Positions 1 through 10,978 of a stretch of DNA of 64,000 nt are shown piece by piece (the stretch's first letter is position 1; each line of letters opens with the position of its first letter). Below the pieces are notes generated by a model. The model was given only the letters and a program-made list of their open reading frames with translations, was not told the DNA's origin and ran no database searches. The translations under genes were made by a program, and so were the position numbers. The stretch is from Batillaria attramentaria. Taxonomy: Eukaryota; Mollusca; Gastropoda; Batillariidae. The stretch is taken from positions 247,501-311,500 of the forward strand of contig JACVVK020000373.1 in assembly GCA_018292915.2 (NCBI GenBank). The letters are read 5' to 3'.

Positions 1-224
1 GTACCATCTGATTTGGTGTTCGAAGGCTAACATTTAAGAGAGTTTGCATGCAAAGAGGTGAACGTTCTCAATTTCTCTAAACTCTTCAACTCCTCAGATT
101 TCTGAACCGTACAGAAGTATCGGTGCAATCTGAGAATCAAACAGTTTTTTTTTTTAATATAGCAGGATTACGACAATCCAATTTCCAGAGAACTCTAAAG
201 ATATCTATAACACATTTCTTTGCC

Positions 225-1015
225 TTAAATATCTAAGCTCCCAACAAAAAGCTTTCCGAAGTGTGAAATGTTTTTTTTTACAGAGTCGACCGTGCAAGCA
301 CAGTCAGCTCTGTCACAGCTGCAGATTTTTCAGCGTCCCTGAAACCCCAACAAAAGCCAAGGGCAGCCTGATCGTGCAGCATTCCACATCCCGGCGCTGG
401 ACACTGTAGCGATGTGTCTCGCTCACTGACCAAAAGCCAAATAATGTCACGGCAAACTCGTGCTCTGGTTTCATAAAGCCCCTTTTCCATGACCGACGTA
501 CGTTGACAGATATCGGCCGATTGTCGGCAACTAAAATCTGCCATGGAAACGCGCGCTCGCCGACTCGCTCCCATAAGAATGGCCGGTCGTGAATCAAATC
601 GATTATTTCGATGACTTTAGCCGCCGAAAGTTGAGGCTCAACACTGCTAGCTGCCACCTTCAAAGTTTCCGGTTTCCGGATCAAGGTCGCATTCCGCTAG
701 CGGCCAATCAGATCGCTTGGATTTCCGCCGACAAGGTCACCGACTCGCCCAGAGTAGAGCGCCGCTCTACTCTCACCGACGCGTCGGCCGATGTCTGCCA
801 ACTCCTTTTCCATGGACGATTTTCAGCTGGGACGCAAAGTTGGCCGATGTCTGTCAACGTACGTCGGTCATGGAAAAGGGCCTTAAGGGTCCCCGAAGCG
901 CTGACAACTCTGCAACTGTGACAGAGTTGACTCTGCATGCACGGTCGACTCAGTAAAATTTTTTCCACACTTCGGAAAGCTTTTTGTTTGGAGCTTAGAT
1001 CTTTGATAACAAGAC
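225..1015. mobile_element. Foldback / long-TIR non-autonomous element
   Basis: The two halves are inverted copies. The block near 232-330 (ATCTAAGCTCC, AAAGCTTTCCGAAGTGTG, GAGTCGACCGTGCA, CTCTGTCACAG) reappears reversed near 890-1013. The stretch CCTTTTCCATGACCGACG near 480-498 reappears reversed at about 860-880. The centre (about 580-780) is GC-richer and has no recognisable protein. Open frames on both strands are mirror images of one another and encode no known domain. This looks like a foldback or MITE-type DNA transposon. The exact ends and target duplication were not resolved. Confidence 0.6.
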
Positions 1016-1119
1016 CAATAACAGATGTGTTCAGGCTTAAACGGGTAGTATTTTTTTTTAAAGAAAAGTCCTCAAGTAAAGTAAATTTGTCTTCCCGTTT
1101 GCGTATTCGCAAAACCTAA

Positions 1120-1690
1120 AAGAAAACCGCAGTTAGTAAATTTAGACCCAGACACTTGTATGTGTTAACAGCTTCTACAGACTGAATAGCATATTTCCAT
1201 TTCTCAAACTTTGACAAGAACCCTCCATTTCGAAACACAATGATCTTGGTTTTATCTAGATTAATAGTAAGTCCAAGTTTACCAGCAACAATGCAGAATT
1301 TGTCTGATTCTGTAGACCACTGGGTGTGCAGGAAAACAGGGCAATGTCATCAGCAAACATCAGCAAAAATAGTTCATATGCACCAGGCCTGAGCTGAAAA
1401 CTATGTTTACCATTATCAATGATATGAGACGCAAGTTCATTAATTAAGAAGGAGAATAAAGTTGGCGACACCAAACACCCTTGCTTCAAGCCTTAAAAAC
1501 ATTCAAAGTATTCTGTGTAATCCATGTATCTCTAATACAAAACTTAACTGAGTTATACACAGCTTTGAGTGCTGAAAGCATTTTCCCTTGTACACCAACC
1601 GTAAATAAAATATCCCACAGTACATTTCTCTTTACAGTGTCAAGAGATTCGCGAAAATCTATGAAAGCAACATACATAATTTTCTTGTTT
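1120..1690 (-). pseudogene. Non-LTR retrotransposon reverse transcriptase fragment
   Basis: Reading the minus strand, about 1690-1490 encodes an [16 protein letters not shown] block (RT catalytic block A). About 1489-1256 encodes KQGCLVSPTLFSFLINELA followed by LLMFADDIALF, the RT active-site FADD. About 1290-1120 encodes a LTINLDKTKIIVF-type block. The pieces lie in different frames with a break near 1485, so this is a 5'-truncated, frameshifted LINE remnant. The clade is not assigned. The reading rests on RT motif order and spacing; no endonuclease domain is visible. Confidence 0.75.
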
Positions 1691-1723
1691 TGTAACAGAT
1701 GTTTGTGGACAGTAGCGTATACA

Positions 1724-1756
1724 GAGAGAGAGAGAGAGAGCACACGCACGCACGCA

Positions 1757-1828
<72 letters not shown>

Positions 1829-1839
1829 CACACACACAC
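1724..1839. repeat. Compound microsatellite (GA)n-(CA/CG)n
   Basis: A short GA tract is followed by alternating CA/CG dinucleotides, then by a CCAAA-repeat tail to about 1865. Long open frames on both strands (Thr-His or Cys-Val repeats) are products of the dinucleotide repeat and are not genes. Confidence 0.95.
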
Positions 1840-2329
1840 CCCAAACCAAACCAAACCAAACCAAATCAAAACAACAACAACCAACAGAAAATTAATATAC
1901 AGAGATAAGCCCTTTAACTTGACCGTATGAAATGAACAGAGATGTTGTACGGGTTTTCGAACACACTTCATGAGAGGCCACACGCACATATTAATATCAG
2001 GTGCTGAAACTCGGCTGTAGTGCTAAAGTTTGTGCCTCGTTTTCAGCTAGCGTATCGGTGACACAAAACTCAGTCGCTGATTGTGACTCACCATGTTGAA
2101 ATCACAAACTAGGGTGACGCGTAACTGTCACATGTGGCCGAGCAACAAGACCGCCCCATGCGAGTCCATATATCCAGCGACTTGCAGCTCCCGCTGTATC
2201 CTAATCCTTTCATGGAGACGGGTTGGAGTGGGGGGTAGGAAGACAGCGAGGGGTTGGTGTGCGGGTTAATGTTACTTTTGAAGCAATAGCTCTGCAAATG
2301 CAAACCAACTAACAAAAGTGACCCCCTGC

Positions 2330-2511
2330 CTCCAAGAAGAAAACAAAAACACAACACAACAACAAAAACCAAAACAAAACAAAACAAAACAAAACAAAAC
2401 AAAACAAACAACCAAGCGAACAAAAAAAAAAAACAAACAAAAAAAAACCAAGCGAACAAAACGAACAAAACAAAACAAAAACAGAAAAAAACAAAACAAA
2501 ATAAAGACAAA

Positions 2512-2547
<36 letters not shown>

Positions 2548-2550
2548 AAA
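2330..2550. repeat. A-rich pentanucleotide and CAA simple repeat
   Basis: Runs of AAAAC units merge into (CAA)n near 2515-2545. The lysine/asparagine-rich and phenylalanine/leucine-rich frames here are artefacts of base composition. Confidence 0.95.
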
Positions 2551-3039
2551 AGACAACAAACAGTTTAGAGAGGCAGAAGCCTCCTAAGCTCACTCGTGAT
2601 TGTGTGTGTGCGCGCGCGCGTGTGGTTTGTGGAGGAAATGTGCTGGAAGTACAAACTGTCAACGGACGATAACGGCTACAGCGAATTTCTTGGATAAAAC
2701 GAAAATGGCATCCGAGACACACTGTCTACATACGGTAAGAGTGATTTTGACATCTAAAAATGAGGTACAGTTTACGCCAAAAGTATAAGAGAACCGCTTC
2801 CAAAATATTATCTGTTCAGAGTCCGTATTCATGCCATCAACAGATAAAATATTGAGTGATTTAAATACATGTATATTTTACGGATTAAAGCACCAGACAA
2901 CCATCTTTTTCCTGTAAGGGCGATAAATCCAAAAGTATGGTCACAACTGCAAAGCGCTCGGAAGCTCTAATCCCAAATCTTGATAAAGTGAGACAACCGA
3001 AACTTCAAGCCATTCGGTTGAGAATTTCCGGAGAAACAG

Positions 3040-3171
<132 letters not shown>

Positions 3172-3935
3172 GCATTCAACCCTGGCCGAGAGCGCGTTCT
3201 GGTGCACCCGGCATACACGTCAGCATCGATGACCGTACGTTTTCCAACGTCATTGTCAGGAGTTGCACTTACATCATCGTCTCTGCGGGAGATCTGCACT
3301 GACGTGCTTTTGTACTACAGGAACTTGCCTATGTCTACGAGTATGAACGTGGAAAATTTAGCCCGTCCTATGGAATGGGAAAAAAACATAAAAACAAGCA
3401 ACAAAAAAGAATTAAAACAACTGACAAAAAAAGCAAAACAACAGACAAATATATACCGAAAACAAAACAAAAGAATACAACAAGACGGCCACAAGGTTAA
3501 GCACAATAAGTAGCCTACACTACAGCACCCATTCAAAGTTTCTGCATCGTGTCACCAAGCTTGCACCAGTCATAAAAAAACTCAGTACTGATCTGCTTGT
3601 AAAGTTGTCACGACCACTTACTTACACCGGTGGCGAGGTAAAACAAGAGTTTCCATGTTCCTATTTGTTTTTCCCTTTGAATAATTAAAGTGGATTAAGT
3701 TATTGATCTGTCATTGTGTTCTTTTTTTGTAGTATTTTCTTGTAGTGTTTCACTCAAAGAACGTTCTACTCCACTGATTTTTAGCTGAATGACGCACCTT
3801 CCATGCGTCAGTGAGCATACATCTCTGCCGCCATGACACTCAGTGACACTAAAATCTCAAGAGACAAGAAGAGAATAGTGGTTAAACGTTCAAGCTGCAT
3901 AATCCAAAGTTTAAAATGTTCATAACTCAATGGTG

Positions 3936-4008
3936 ATAAAATGGAACACAGGTCGGGTAATATGGAACGGCGTTCCATATTTGACTCCTCGGTGTTCCAT
4001 TTTATACG
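3936..4008. repeat. Palindromic GGAAC/GTTCC hairpin
   Basis: An inverted repeat of about 70 bp. ATAAAATGGAACAC at the left end is mirrored by GTGTTCCATTTTAT at the right. An inner perfect palindrome, ATATGGAACGGCGTTCCATAT in sense (arms ATATGGAAC/GTTCCATAT), sits near 3960-3980. TATGGAAC and its reverse recur to about 4215. It may be a small foldback element. Nothing else is recognised between about 3300 and 4600 apart from a C-rich tract near 4373-4455. Confidence 0.6.
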
Positions 4009-4599
4009 ACCATGGGTCAAATATGGAACAAAACCACTTTTTTGTTTCAAGCATCGTAGCTCCTGCAGATTAAGAGATTTCGTTTCATACCTGGGTCTGG
4101 TTGATACCTTAACCATTTCTGAATACAATGACACCTGAATCAGATTTCTGCCTTTTATGGTTGAGACACGGGAAGCGTTCTCCCTTAGGTGTTCCATATT
4201 TGCCGACTTTCCCATATATGGGAGCATAGCAGTTTTATGATTGATTTAAGCATCAGCCTGACAGTTAGGTTGAGAACTTGAGATAGCCGTGGCACAGTGC
4301 ACCATCTGGCATGCATTATATACAGCATTGATCGTATCGAGCATATTTGTACTTTCATATCCCCTCCCCAAGACCCCCCCCCCCACACACACACACACAC
4401 CCTAATCCCCCTCCCCCCCGCCCCCTCCCCCCCCCCGCCCCCTCCCCCCCCCCCACACACCGGGATCTGAATCTGAATCTGAAAAATTTGAATCTGGGAA
4501 TTACTGACAATTCATGTGTCTCCCCAATGAGCACAACGTGAAATGAATTATGGCCGCTGTGCGCCCTTAGTATCAGTTTATAACTCAGCCCGAACAATC

Positions 4600-5270
4600 C
4601 AAATCAGACCCGGGGTGGCCTGTTCAGTTGCTGCACACCAGACAGCGTGTGATTTTTCGCCGGGCTCAGGTCTAAACTGAGTGTGCTACGTGCACAGCGA
4701 CAGTTATCCTGCACTTCAGCACTGACTGTGAGTGTGAAACGAGCTGTCGGCCGGAAATGTAATAGTGGCGTGCGATCGTGCCTCTGCGCGGAGAAACTGA
4801 GCCGCAAAGTGAGCACATCACGCCGCACTGACGACAGAGCGTTTCCTTCATGCGAATGGACTTTAATTATTCTGCAAGGTTTTGTTAACGAGTGAAAAGA
4901 AAAACAACGGAAAACGAAGAAAAAAAAAAGAAAAAAAAAGGACAGAAAGAAGCAGAAGAAGACATAAAGAAGGAAAGAAAGAACACGAAGACATATTGTC
5001 AAGAAGAGATATATTCAGTTCATCTGGCTTCTGGTATAAGCTTTTGAAATTCGCATGCGATCGGTAACCGGCCGGAAACAAGCATATTAAACTGCTTTTT
5101 TGTGGAGCACTGCTGCCCCATGTAAGTGGACACTAGACTGGAGCTTTGAACTTCGAGCATTTTTGTATAGAAAACTTTTTATTCACGTGGCGGCGATTCA
5201 GATCTGCACTGGACAGAAAAGCAGCAACAATAAAATAAATATATAAAAAACCCAAGCGAAAAAGAAAAAA
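4600..5270 (+). other. Region upstream of the glycosyltransferase-like gene
   Basis: No protein domain is recognised. The stretch is GC-mixed up to about 4890, then A/G-rich, then enters the A-rich sequence immediately before the ATG at 5271. It probably contains the promoter and 5' untranslated region of the downstream gene, but no TATA box or start site can be pinned down. Confidence 0.35.
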
Positions 5271-8200
5271 ATGTTGCTTAGGTCATGCTTGCGTCAGTTT
5301 CAGGGTGTGGCTCTTCAAAAAAGTCTCGTGATCATAACCCTGCTGGTGGTCGTGTCCATTTTCGTTTACGCATTACGTCACACTCAGCACGTGCAACCAG
5401 CAGGTCGCTCTGGCCTGCAGACTCCTGGAAGATTTCAGCCTGAATATGCTGCGGATTCAGAACTATCAAATCGTCTTAGAAACCACACTGATCCGGCCTC
5501 TGCAACTGTAGCGAACTACTCTGAAGAAGGAGTGTCGGAAAAGAGCAAGCCGAATAATTCGAATGATCATCCTGTCGTTGGTAATGTTTCCGTGGAAAGT
5601 TTTCCAGTGAGGCCGCTGCTGGTTCTGTTCACCACGTGGATTGCTCGTAGTTACAAGACTGACATCCACAACAACGTTCTCCGTACATGGCGACTGTGGC
5701 GCCCCCATGTTCGTCCGCTTCTTTTCTCTGAGCAGGTTAGTTTGTCACATAGCCACTTGTCCCTTTACTTCCATCGGGTGAACTTTTCTAATCTAGTAGC
5801 CTAGGAAAAATACGGAACAGCGTAGAACACTTTTGATCCTAACCTTTTATTACAGAAATCAGTAGAGCACAGGCCCCTAATGCTGTGGTGGTCTCCGTGA
5901 TTTTTTTTCTCCGTCCGCGTCACCGTCAAAAACGGCAGTTTATCTTGCCGTTTTCACTATATGAGCCCTATAAATGGGCATTTTAGGGTATACACAAAGT
6001 ATGTTTGTTTACGGGTACAGCAATGAGCTAAATTCTAAATACTGTAACTGTTAGACATGACACGCATTGTTGACTGACATACTGAAACTTCACCCCAGTC
6101 AGAATGATGCTTCCCGGATAATTGCGGCCATTAGTTTGGCCAAAGACCGTATCTACGGTCTTTGGTTTGGCTATTGAGTCTAAGGACCCTGTAAACCGGC
6201 TGTATTTGATGCTTGTGCACTTAGCAGGTCACCGCAAGTGACATCTATCGCGGAAAACATTTACATGAACAGTTTAGTCAGGAAACGCTTCTTTGTTTTG
6301 AAGTTCCCTCGTCACGGCATGTGCAGGTAATTATGAAATAATTATGAAATAATTATGATATCCAAGTGAGCCCTTTTGGAGGGATAATTTGGGGGTGTAC
6401 TTATTAAAGTAACTACTGAAATTTCACCCCAGTCAAATGATGCTTCGTGGATAATTGCGGCCATTAGTTTGGCCGTTGAGTCTAAGGACCCTGTAAACCG
6501 GCTGTATTTGATGCTTTTGCACTTAGCAGGTCACTGCAGGTGACATGTATCGCGGAAAACATTTACGAACATTGAACAGTTTAGTCAGGAAACGCTTCTT
6601 TGTTGTAAAGTTCCCTTGTCACCGCATGTGCAGGTAATTATGAAATAATTATGATATCCAAGTGTGCCCTTTTGGGGGGATAATTTGGGGGTGTACTTAT
6701 TAAAGTAATTGCTGCGTTTTGAGTAGTAAACAGATTTTCTCAAAGAATAGTGCACACTGCACGCAAGAATATGTGCAGGGTTTCACATTTTGAATGCCTT
6801 GTATAGGACAATTGTCCTGGACAACACAACAGTAATAGGACATTTGTCCGGACCACAGACAAATCTATAGGACAAATTCAGAACAGAACACTTGTCAAAC
6901 TTTATTTGCCACCAAGACATCACTGACAAGTCTCTTTGGGTACTCGAGTCGATCAATATAAACCGGAAGTGTATCCATGGCTATCTGTGTCACGCAAGGG
7001 AAAGCACTCTCTATTCGCACCCTTTGTCATTCAATAGCGACGAACCGAAGAGTCGTCGCGATTTCGGTCTTTTCTTTTTTTTTAACTTCTTTTCGGTCTT
7101 TTCTTTTTCTTTTTATAACTTCTTTTTCAAACAAAGCGAACGCGTTGTCCGAGTCAAACGAAGAAACAATGGGACAATGACGGCCTCATTCAGTAAACGA
7201 TCGGACATTTGTCCTCAACATAAAAAAATCGATCGGACATTTTGCCTCCAGTATCCGTCAATGTCCGATGACCGATCACAATGTGAAACCCTGTATGTGT
7301 ATTCGATGGATGTACACAAATACTTGCTGGTCACGTCAATTTACTGGTTGGGTAAGTTCGACCCATCCCAAATCGGTCGGGGAAAAAAACTGTCTGAAAT
7401 ATCATAAGTGTGCATCTGTGTTATTAGACCCCCTACCCTCCTTCCTCCCGCCCACAGTCACTCCTTCCTCCCGCCCACAGTCACTCCTTCCTCCCGCCCA
7501 CAGTCACTCCTTCCTCCCGCCCACAGTCACTCCTTCCTCCCGCCCACAGTCACTCCTTCCTCCCGCCCACAGTCACTCCTTCCTCCCACCCACAGTCACT
7601 CCTTCCTCCCGCCCACAGTCACTCCTTCCTCCCGCCCACAGTCACTCCTTCCTCCCGCCCACAGTCACTCCTTCCTCCCGCCCACAGTCACTCCTTCCTC
7701 CCGCCCACAGTCACTCCTTCCTCCCACCCACAGTCAGGCTCAGGGGACACTTAGTTTTGACTCTGACTGCCTGTCTTTCTGTGATTCTGGAGTACGTCTG
7801 TCTACTTATGATAAACCTTGATAAGACGAAGTGTCATGGACAACAAGAGAATTGTTAGCTTCGTGGTCAAGGTCAGGGTCGTGGTTGCCGAAGATGGGAG
7901 GACTAAGGAGTCTATGGGGTGGCGGGGGTGGGGGGGGGGAGGAGGGGAGAGGGAGGTGGGGGGAGGGGAACTTGTCCCGTCACTCGATGGTTTGTTCCTT
8001 CCTGTTGTTATTGCTGCTGGTGTCATTCGATGGCGTCATTATCATCATCATCATTTCATTTGCGGGGAGCCGGGGTGGCCAAATGGTAGAGCGTTGGACT
8101 TCCAATGCTCGGATCGTGAGTTCGAATTCCGCCTGGGGCCAAATATTGTGCTGGCTTTTTCATCGTTGCCCCGTCTTTGATATCATCCGTATGTGGTGGA

Positions 8201-8616
8201 AAAGGACGTTAAACTCCCAAACACCCACCCACCCTCATCATTTCATTTGCTTGCAGGACACTGAGCGTGATAATGCCGAGGCGTACGGATGGCAGACTCT
8301 GCCCCCTCCGTCCGTGGCTTGCGGGGGCGTGCCTATTCTACGGGACATGTTCCTGGCTGCCATGGCGAAGTATCCTCAAACCCAGTTGTTCGGCTTCGTC
8401 AACGGTGACTTACTACTTGGGACTGGGCTCCTGGTCACCATGGAAACAGTGTCACGTGAGCGCAAGATGCGCGAAGGACCGGTGCTGCTGATACTGCGTC
8501 GATACAATCTGGATTTCACCGGAAGGTAATTAATTTCACTTTTGTCGAACCCAGTTAAAATAATTTTGTCACTGTTCCCCAGCAGTTTGAACAGAATAAG
8601 AGGACCCTCCGCCCCC

Positions 8617-8693
<77 letters not shown>

Positions 8694-8695
8694 TC

Positions 8696-8731
<36 letters not shown>

Positions 8732-10034
8732 AACACCACCACAGCCCCCCCCCCCTCCCCCGATTTATTACGGTCTTCGAACAAAGGAAATTATATTAAT
8801 ACTATTCTCATTATTATGATCATTTCGTTTCGCCCGAAAACCTCGTCAGTAACACGAATTCAGATTAAGTCCTGCTAATTATCAGAAACACCGAAAACAC
8901 CAGCACCGGACTGAGATTTTGGGCTTAGTTTAGTGTTAGAAAGCTAAAGTGAAAGGTTTATTTTTAGGAAGCCTCTAATTTGAATGAGGTTTAAGTGTTA
9001 GAAGTGAGAATGACTGAGGTTTAGGGATAGGGGTTACTTTTGGGATGAGGTTCAGTTGGTACAATTTTTTGTGTGTGTGTGTGTTTTTTTTTGTTTGTTT
9101 GTTTTTGTTTTTGTTTTTGTTTTGAGACAAGACCAAACCACTGGTTTTCACAGCTTGTGTGTAGTTGGTATGTTTTCTGTGTTCTAACTATACTTGGTTG
9201 CGTTGCCGGTGTTGTTTTAAGTAATAGACGACTCCACTCGACAAGCCCCGAGGCCAAAGCCCCGCCCCTTTACCGTCTCTGTCGTGTATTGGCAAAATGC
9301 AGTACGTCCATGACGTCATTGTATGGGAAAAGAGATTGACGTAATGGTCCTTTTTCCCCTCAAATGACGTCAGTGGACTTACTGCTTTCATTCCATGTTT
9401 CAATCATATCAGACCTCATGTGCTTCCCTCGCTGTAGTGGCTGGCAAAACGTTTGCCAGACCATGCCATGTGTTGTGCAGGTTGCGAATGGCTGAATTCT
9501 AAAGTTCGCCAGTGTTGAACAGATCATTTCTTACTACGCAGATCTGCAGTTGACGACCTTCACGAGGTAGACGAGATGCGCGCGAAGGCCCACGCCGTGA
9601 GTGACGGATCCTCTGACGGCTTCTTCACCAACCGTCTGTTTCCATGGCGACACATGCCTGACGTCGTCCCCGGACGCCTGGGGGTGGCCATGTGGCTCGT
9701 GGCGGCCGCACGCGCCCTCAACATCACCGTGATTGACGTCACGCCCACCGTCACCGCCATTCACATGACGTCATCCATGGGAGGCCACGAGTCCCACCAC
9801 CACCCTAACAAAACGTGCAATCGGAAACTGTACGTGCGGACGGGAATAAAGCCGTCCAATTACGGTTGCGGTTGGATTCACTGCGCGCCCTGGCAAACTG
9901 TCAGTTCAGGAGGTGGTGACGTCAGAGGTGTAGAAATTGTAGCTAAGAAACAGTTAAGGGGCATCTGCTACAACTGCTATCTGAACACGTCACTGTTGAG
10001 TCTAACCCCAGAACGAGACTACAGCGGAAGGTAA
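5271..10034 (+). CDS. Type II membrane glycosyltransferase-like protein, three exons
   Basis: Exon 1 is 5271-5735 (donor GTTAGT), exon 2 is 8257-8525 (acceptor TTGCAG, donor GTAATT), and exon 3 runs from 9542 to a TAA at 10032-10034. Phases agree (0, then 2). The product has a short cytosolic N-terminus, one hydrophobic signal-anchor at about residues 20-36 (LVIITLLVVVSIFVYAL), a stem with several N-glycosylation sites, then a lumenal domain. That domain contains FGFVNGDLLL in exon 2 and PGRLGVAMWLV...VIDVTPTV in exon 3. These resemble the NGD and GR-x-G-x-x-x-WL...VID blocks of nucleotide-sugar transferase-like Golgi proteins. Donor sugar and acceptor are unknown. Exon 3 also ends in GGAAG-GTAAAC, identical in style to the exon 2 donor, so the TAA could instead be the start of a third intron with further exons beyond the Polinton. 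Confidence 0.6.
6083..6720. repeat. Tandem duplication of about 335 bp in intron 1
   Basis: Two head-to-tail copies share the same succession of blocks: GAAA-TTCACCCCAGTCA, GATAATTGCGGCCATTAG, AGGACCCTGTAAACCGGCTG, GCACTTAGCAGGTCAC and a GGGGTGTACTTATTAAAGTAA end. Copy 1 starts near 6083 and copy 2 near 6418, with a few indels between them. No coding potential. Confidence 0.8.
6776..7293. mobile_element. hAT-like MITE, 518 bp
   Basis: It begins CAGGGTTTCACATT and ends AATGTGAAACCCTG, an imperfect TIR, and is flanked by the direct repeat TATGTG at 6770-6775 and 7294-7299. The interior is rich in the self-complementary GGACAATTGTCC/GGACATTTGTCC motif. CAG...CTG ends and an internal motif shared with three other elements in this window point to one hAT-like family. 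It encodes no protein. Confidence 0.75.
7437..7737. repeat. 23-bp minisatellite, about 13 copies
   Basis: The unit CTCCTTCCTCCCGCCCACAG plus TCA is repeated about 13 times with almost no divergence; two units carry a G-to-A change. The unit length is not a multiple of three and all three frames are open, which explains the proline/serine-rich frames here. It lies in intron 1 of the glycosyltransferase-like gene. Confidence 0.95.
8065..8235 (+). mobile_element. tRNA-derived SINE, family A
   Basis: A tRNA-like head (box A-like GTGGCCAAATGG, box B-like GAGTTCGAATTCC) is followed by a tail that includes GATATCATCCGTATGTGG and AAAGGACGTTAAACTCCC. Two more copies, reversed, lie at 24880-25055 and 25110-25350. 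The tRNA-like part has mismatched stems and a non-tRNA extension, so it is a SINE and not a tRNA gene. It sits just upstream of exon 2 of the glycosyltransferase-like gene. Confidence 0.8.
8619..8729. repeat. (CA)n then (GA)n microsatellite
   Basis: About 35 CA units, a short spacer, then about 14 GA units, followed by a C-rich run near 8745-8760. It lies in intron 2 of the glycosyltransferase-like gene. Confidence 0.95.
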
Positions 10035-10131
10035 ACACGGCAGCTAGCCAGAGGAAAAACCACTGGCACCAACTGTACTGGATTTTGTTTCGTTTTTCTT
10101 TTTCTTATTTGGTTCTTTTGTTGTTGTTGTT

Positions 10132-10910
10132 AGTAGTATAAGTTGCGACCCCTCAACCCCCAGGGAGCCGGGAGCCGTTTGACCTTAACCTGAGGTCACG
10201 TCCTTAGCCTCAGGTCACGGCCCTAACCTGAGGTCACGTCCTTAGCCTCAGGTCATAGCCCTAACCTGAGGTCACGCCCTCAGGTCACAGCCTTATAACT
10301 TCAGGTCATGCCCTTAACCTTATGACGTAAACTTTACGACACGACCCTATAAAATCAGGGCTTCACCTTATAATCTGAACTGTTAGGGTGCTCCAGTGAA
10401 GTAATACAAGATAAATGGGGGAAACATGGAGCTCCTGAAGTGACAGCTGTCAGCGCCTCCCTATTTAGGTAGGGAGACCGGGAGCCATTTGACCTTAACC
10501 TGAGATCACGTCCATAGCCTCCAGTGAAGTAATACAGGGAGATCATAAAGTAGCAGCTGTCAGCGCCTCCCTATTTAGGTAGGGAGACCGGGAGCCATTT
10601 GACCTTAACCTGAGATCACGGCCATAGCCTCCAGTCAGGTAATACAGGGAGATCATAAAGTAACAGCTGTCAGCGCCTCCCTATTTAGGTAGGGAGACCG
10701 GGAGCCATTTGACCTTAACCTGAGATCACGGCCATAGCCTCCAGTCAGGTAATACAGGGAGATCATAAAGTAACAGCTGTCAGCGCCTCCCTATTTAGGT
10801 AGGGAGACCGGGAGCCATTTGACCTTAACCTGAGATCACGGCCATAGCCTCCAGTCAGGTAATACAGGGAGATCATAAAGTAGCAGCTGTCAGCGCCTCC
10901 CATTTAGGAT
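10132..10910 (+). repeat. Left TIR with 110-bp tandem units
   Basis: The outer part (10132-10440) is made of short GGTCA-type blocks around the recurring AACCTGAGGTCACG and CCTTAGCCTCAGGTCA. The inner part has a 110-bp unit: CAGCGCCTCCCTATTTAGG starts at 10451, 10561 and 10671, then 10781, and in shortened form at 10891. The whole is mirrored at the right end. The frame at 10355-10546 is duplicated exactly at 23723-23914 only because of this TIR symmetry and is not a gene. Confidence 0.9.
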
Positions 10911-10978
10911 AGGGGTCCCACATGATGATGATATTTAACTGTTGGTTTTCATTTGTTTCTCTCAGTTACCCAGCAGAC

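Noticed and set aside
1640..1930. Cys-Val / Thr-His repeat proteins on both strands, also at 3069, 8542, 24288, 59038, 59412 and 60249
   Set aside because: Translations of (CA)n microsatellites.
2109..2722. Phe/Leu-rich minus-strand frames resembling membrane proteins
   Set aside because: Artefacts of AAAAC and CAA simple repeats; no start context, splice sites or homology.
7430..7740. CRISPR-like regularly spaced repeat
   Set aside because: Units are head-to-tail with no unique spacers, and the context is eukaryotic.
7408..7821. Proline/serine-rich open frames of 137-196 codons
   Set aside because: Produced entirely by the 23-bp minisatellite, open in every frame.
8070..8145. tRNA-like sequence with box A and box B
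   Set aside because: Arms do not pair well and it is followed by a conserved non-tRNA tail present in three copies; it is the head of a SINE.
8376..8699. Minus-strand frame over glycosyltransferase exon 2
   Set aside because: Shadow of the plus-strand exon plus a (CA)n tract.
9534..9764. Two minus-strand frames of 66-76 codons
   Set aside because: Shadows of exon 3 of the plus-strand gene.
10355..10546. 63-codon frame present identically at 23723-23914
   Set aside because: Duplicated only because it lies in the inverted terminal repeats; no conserved domain and non-coding tandem structure.
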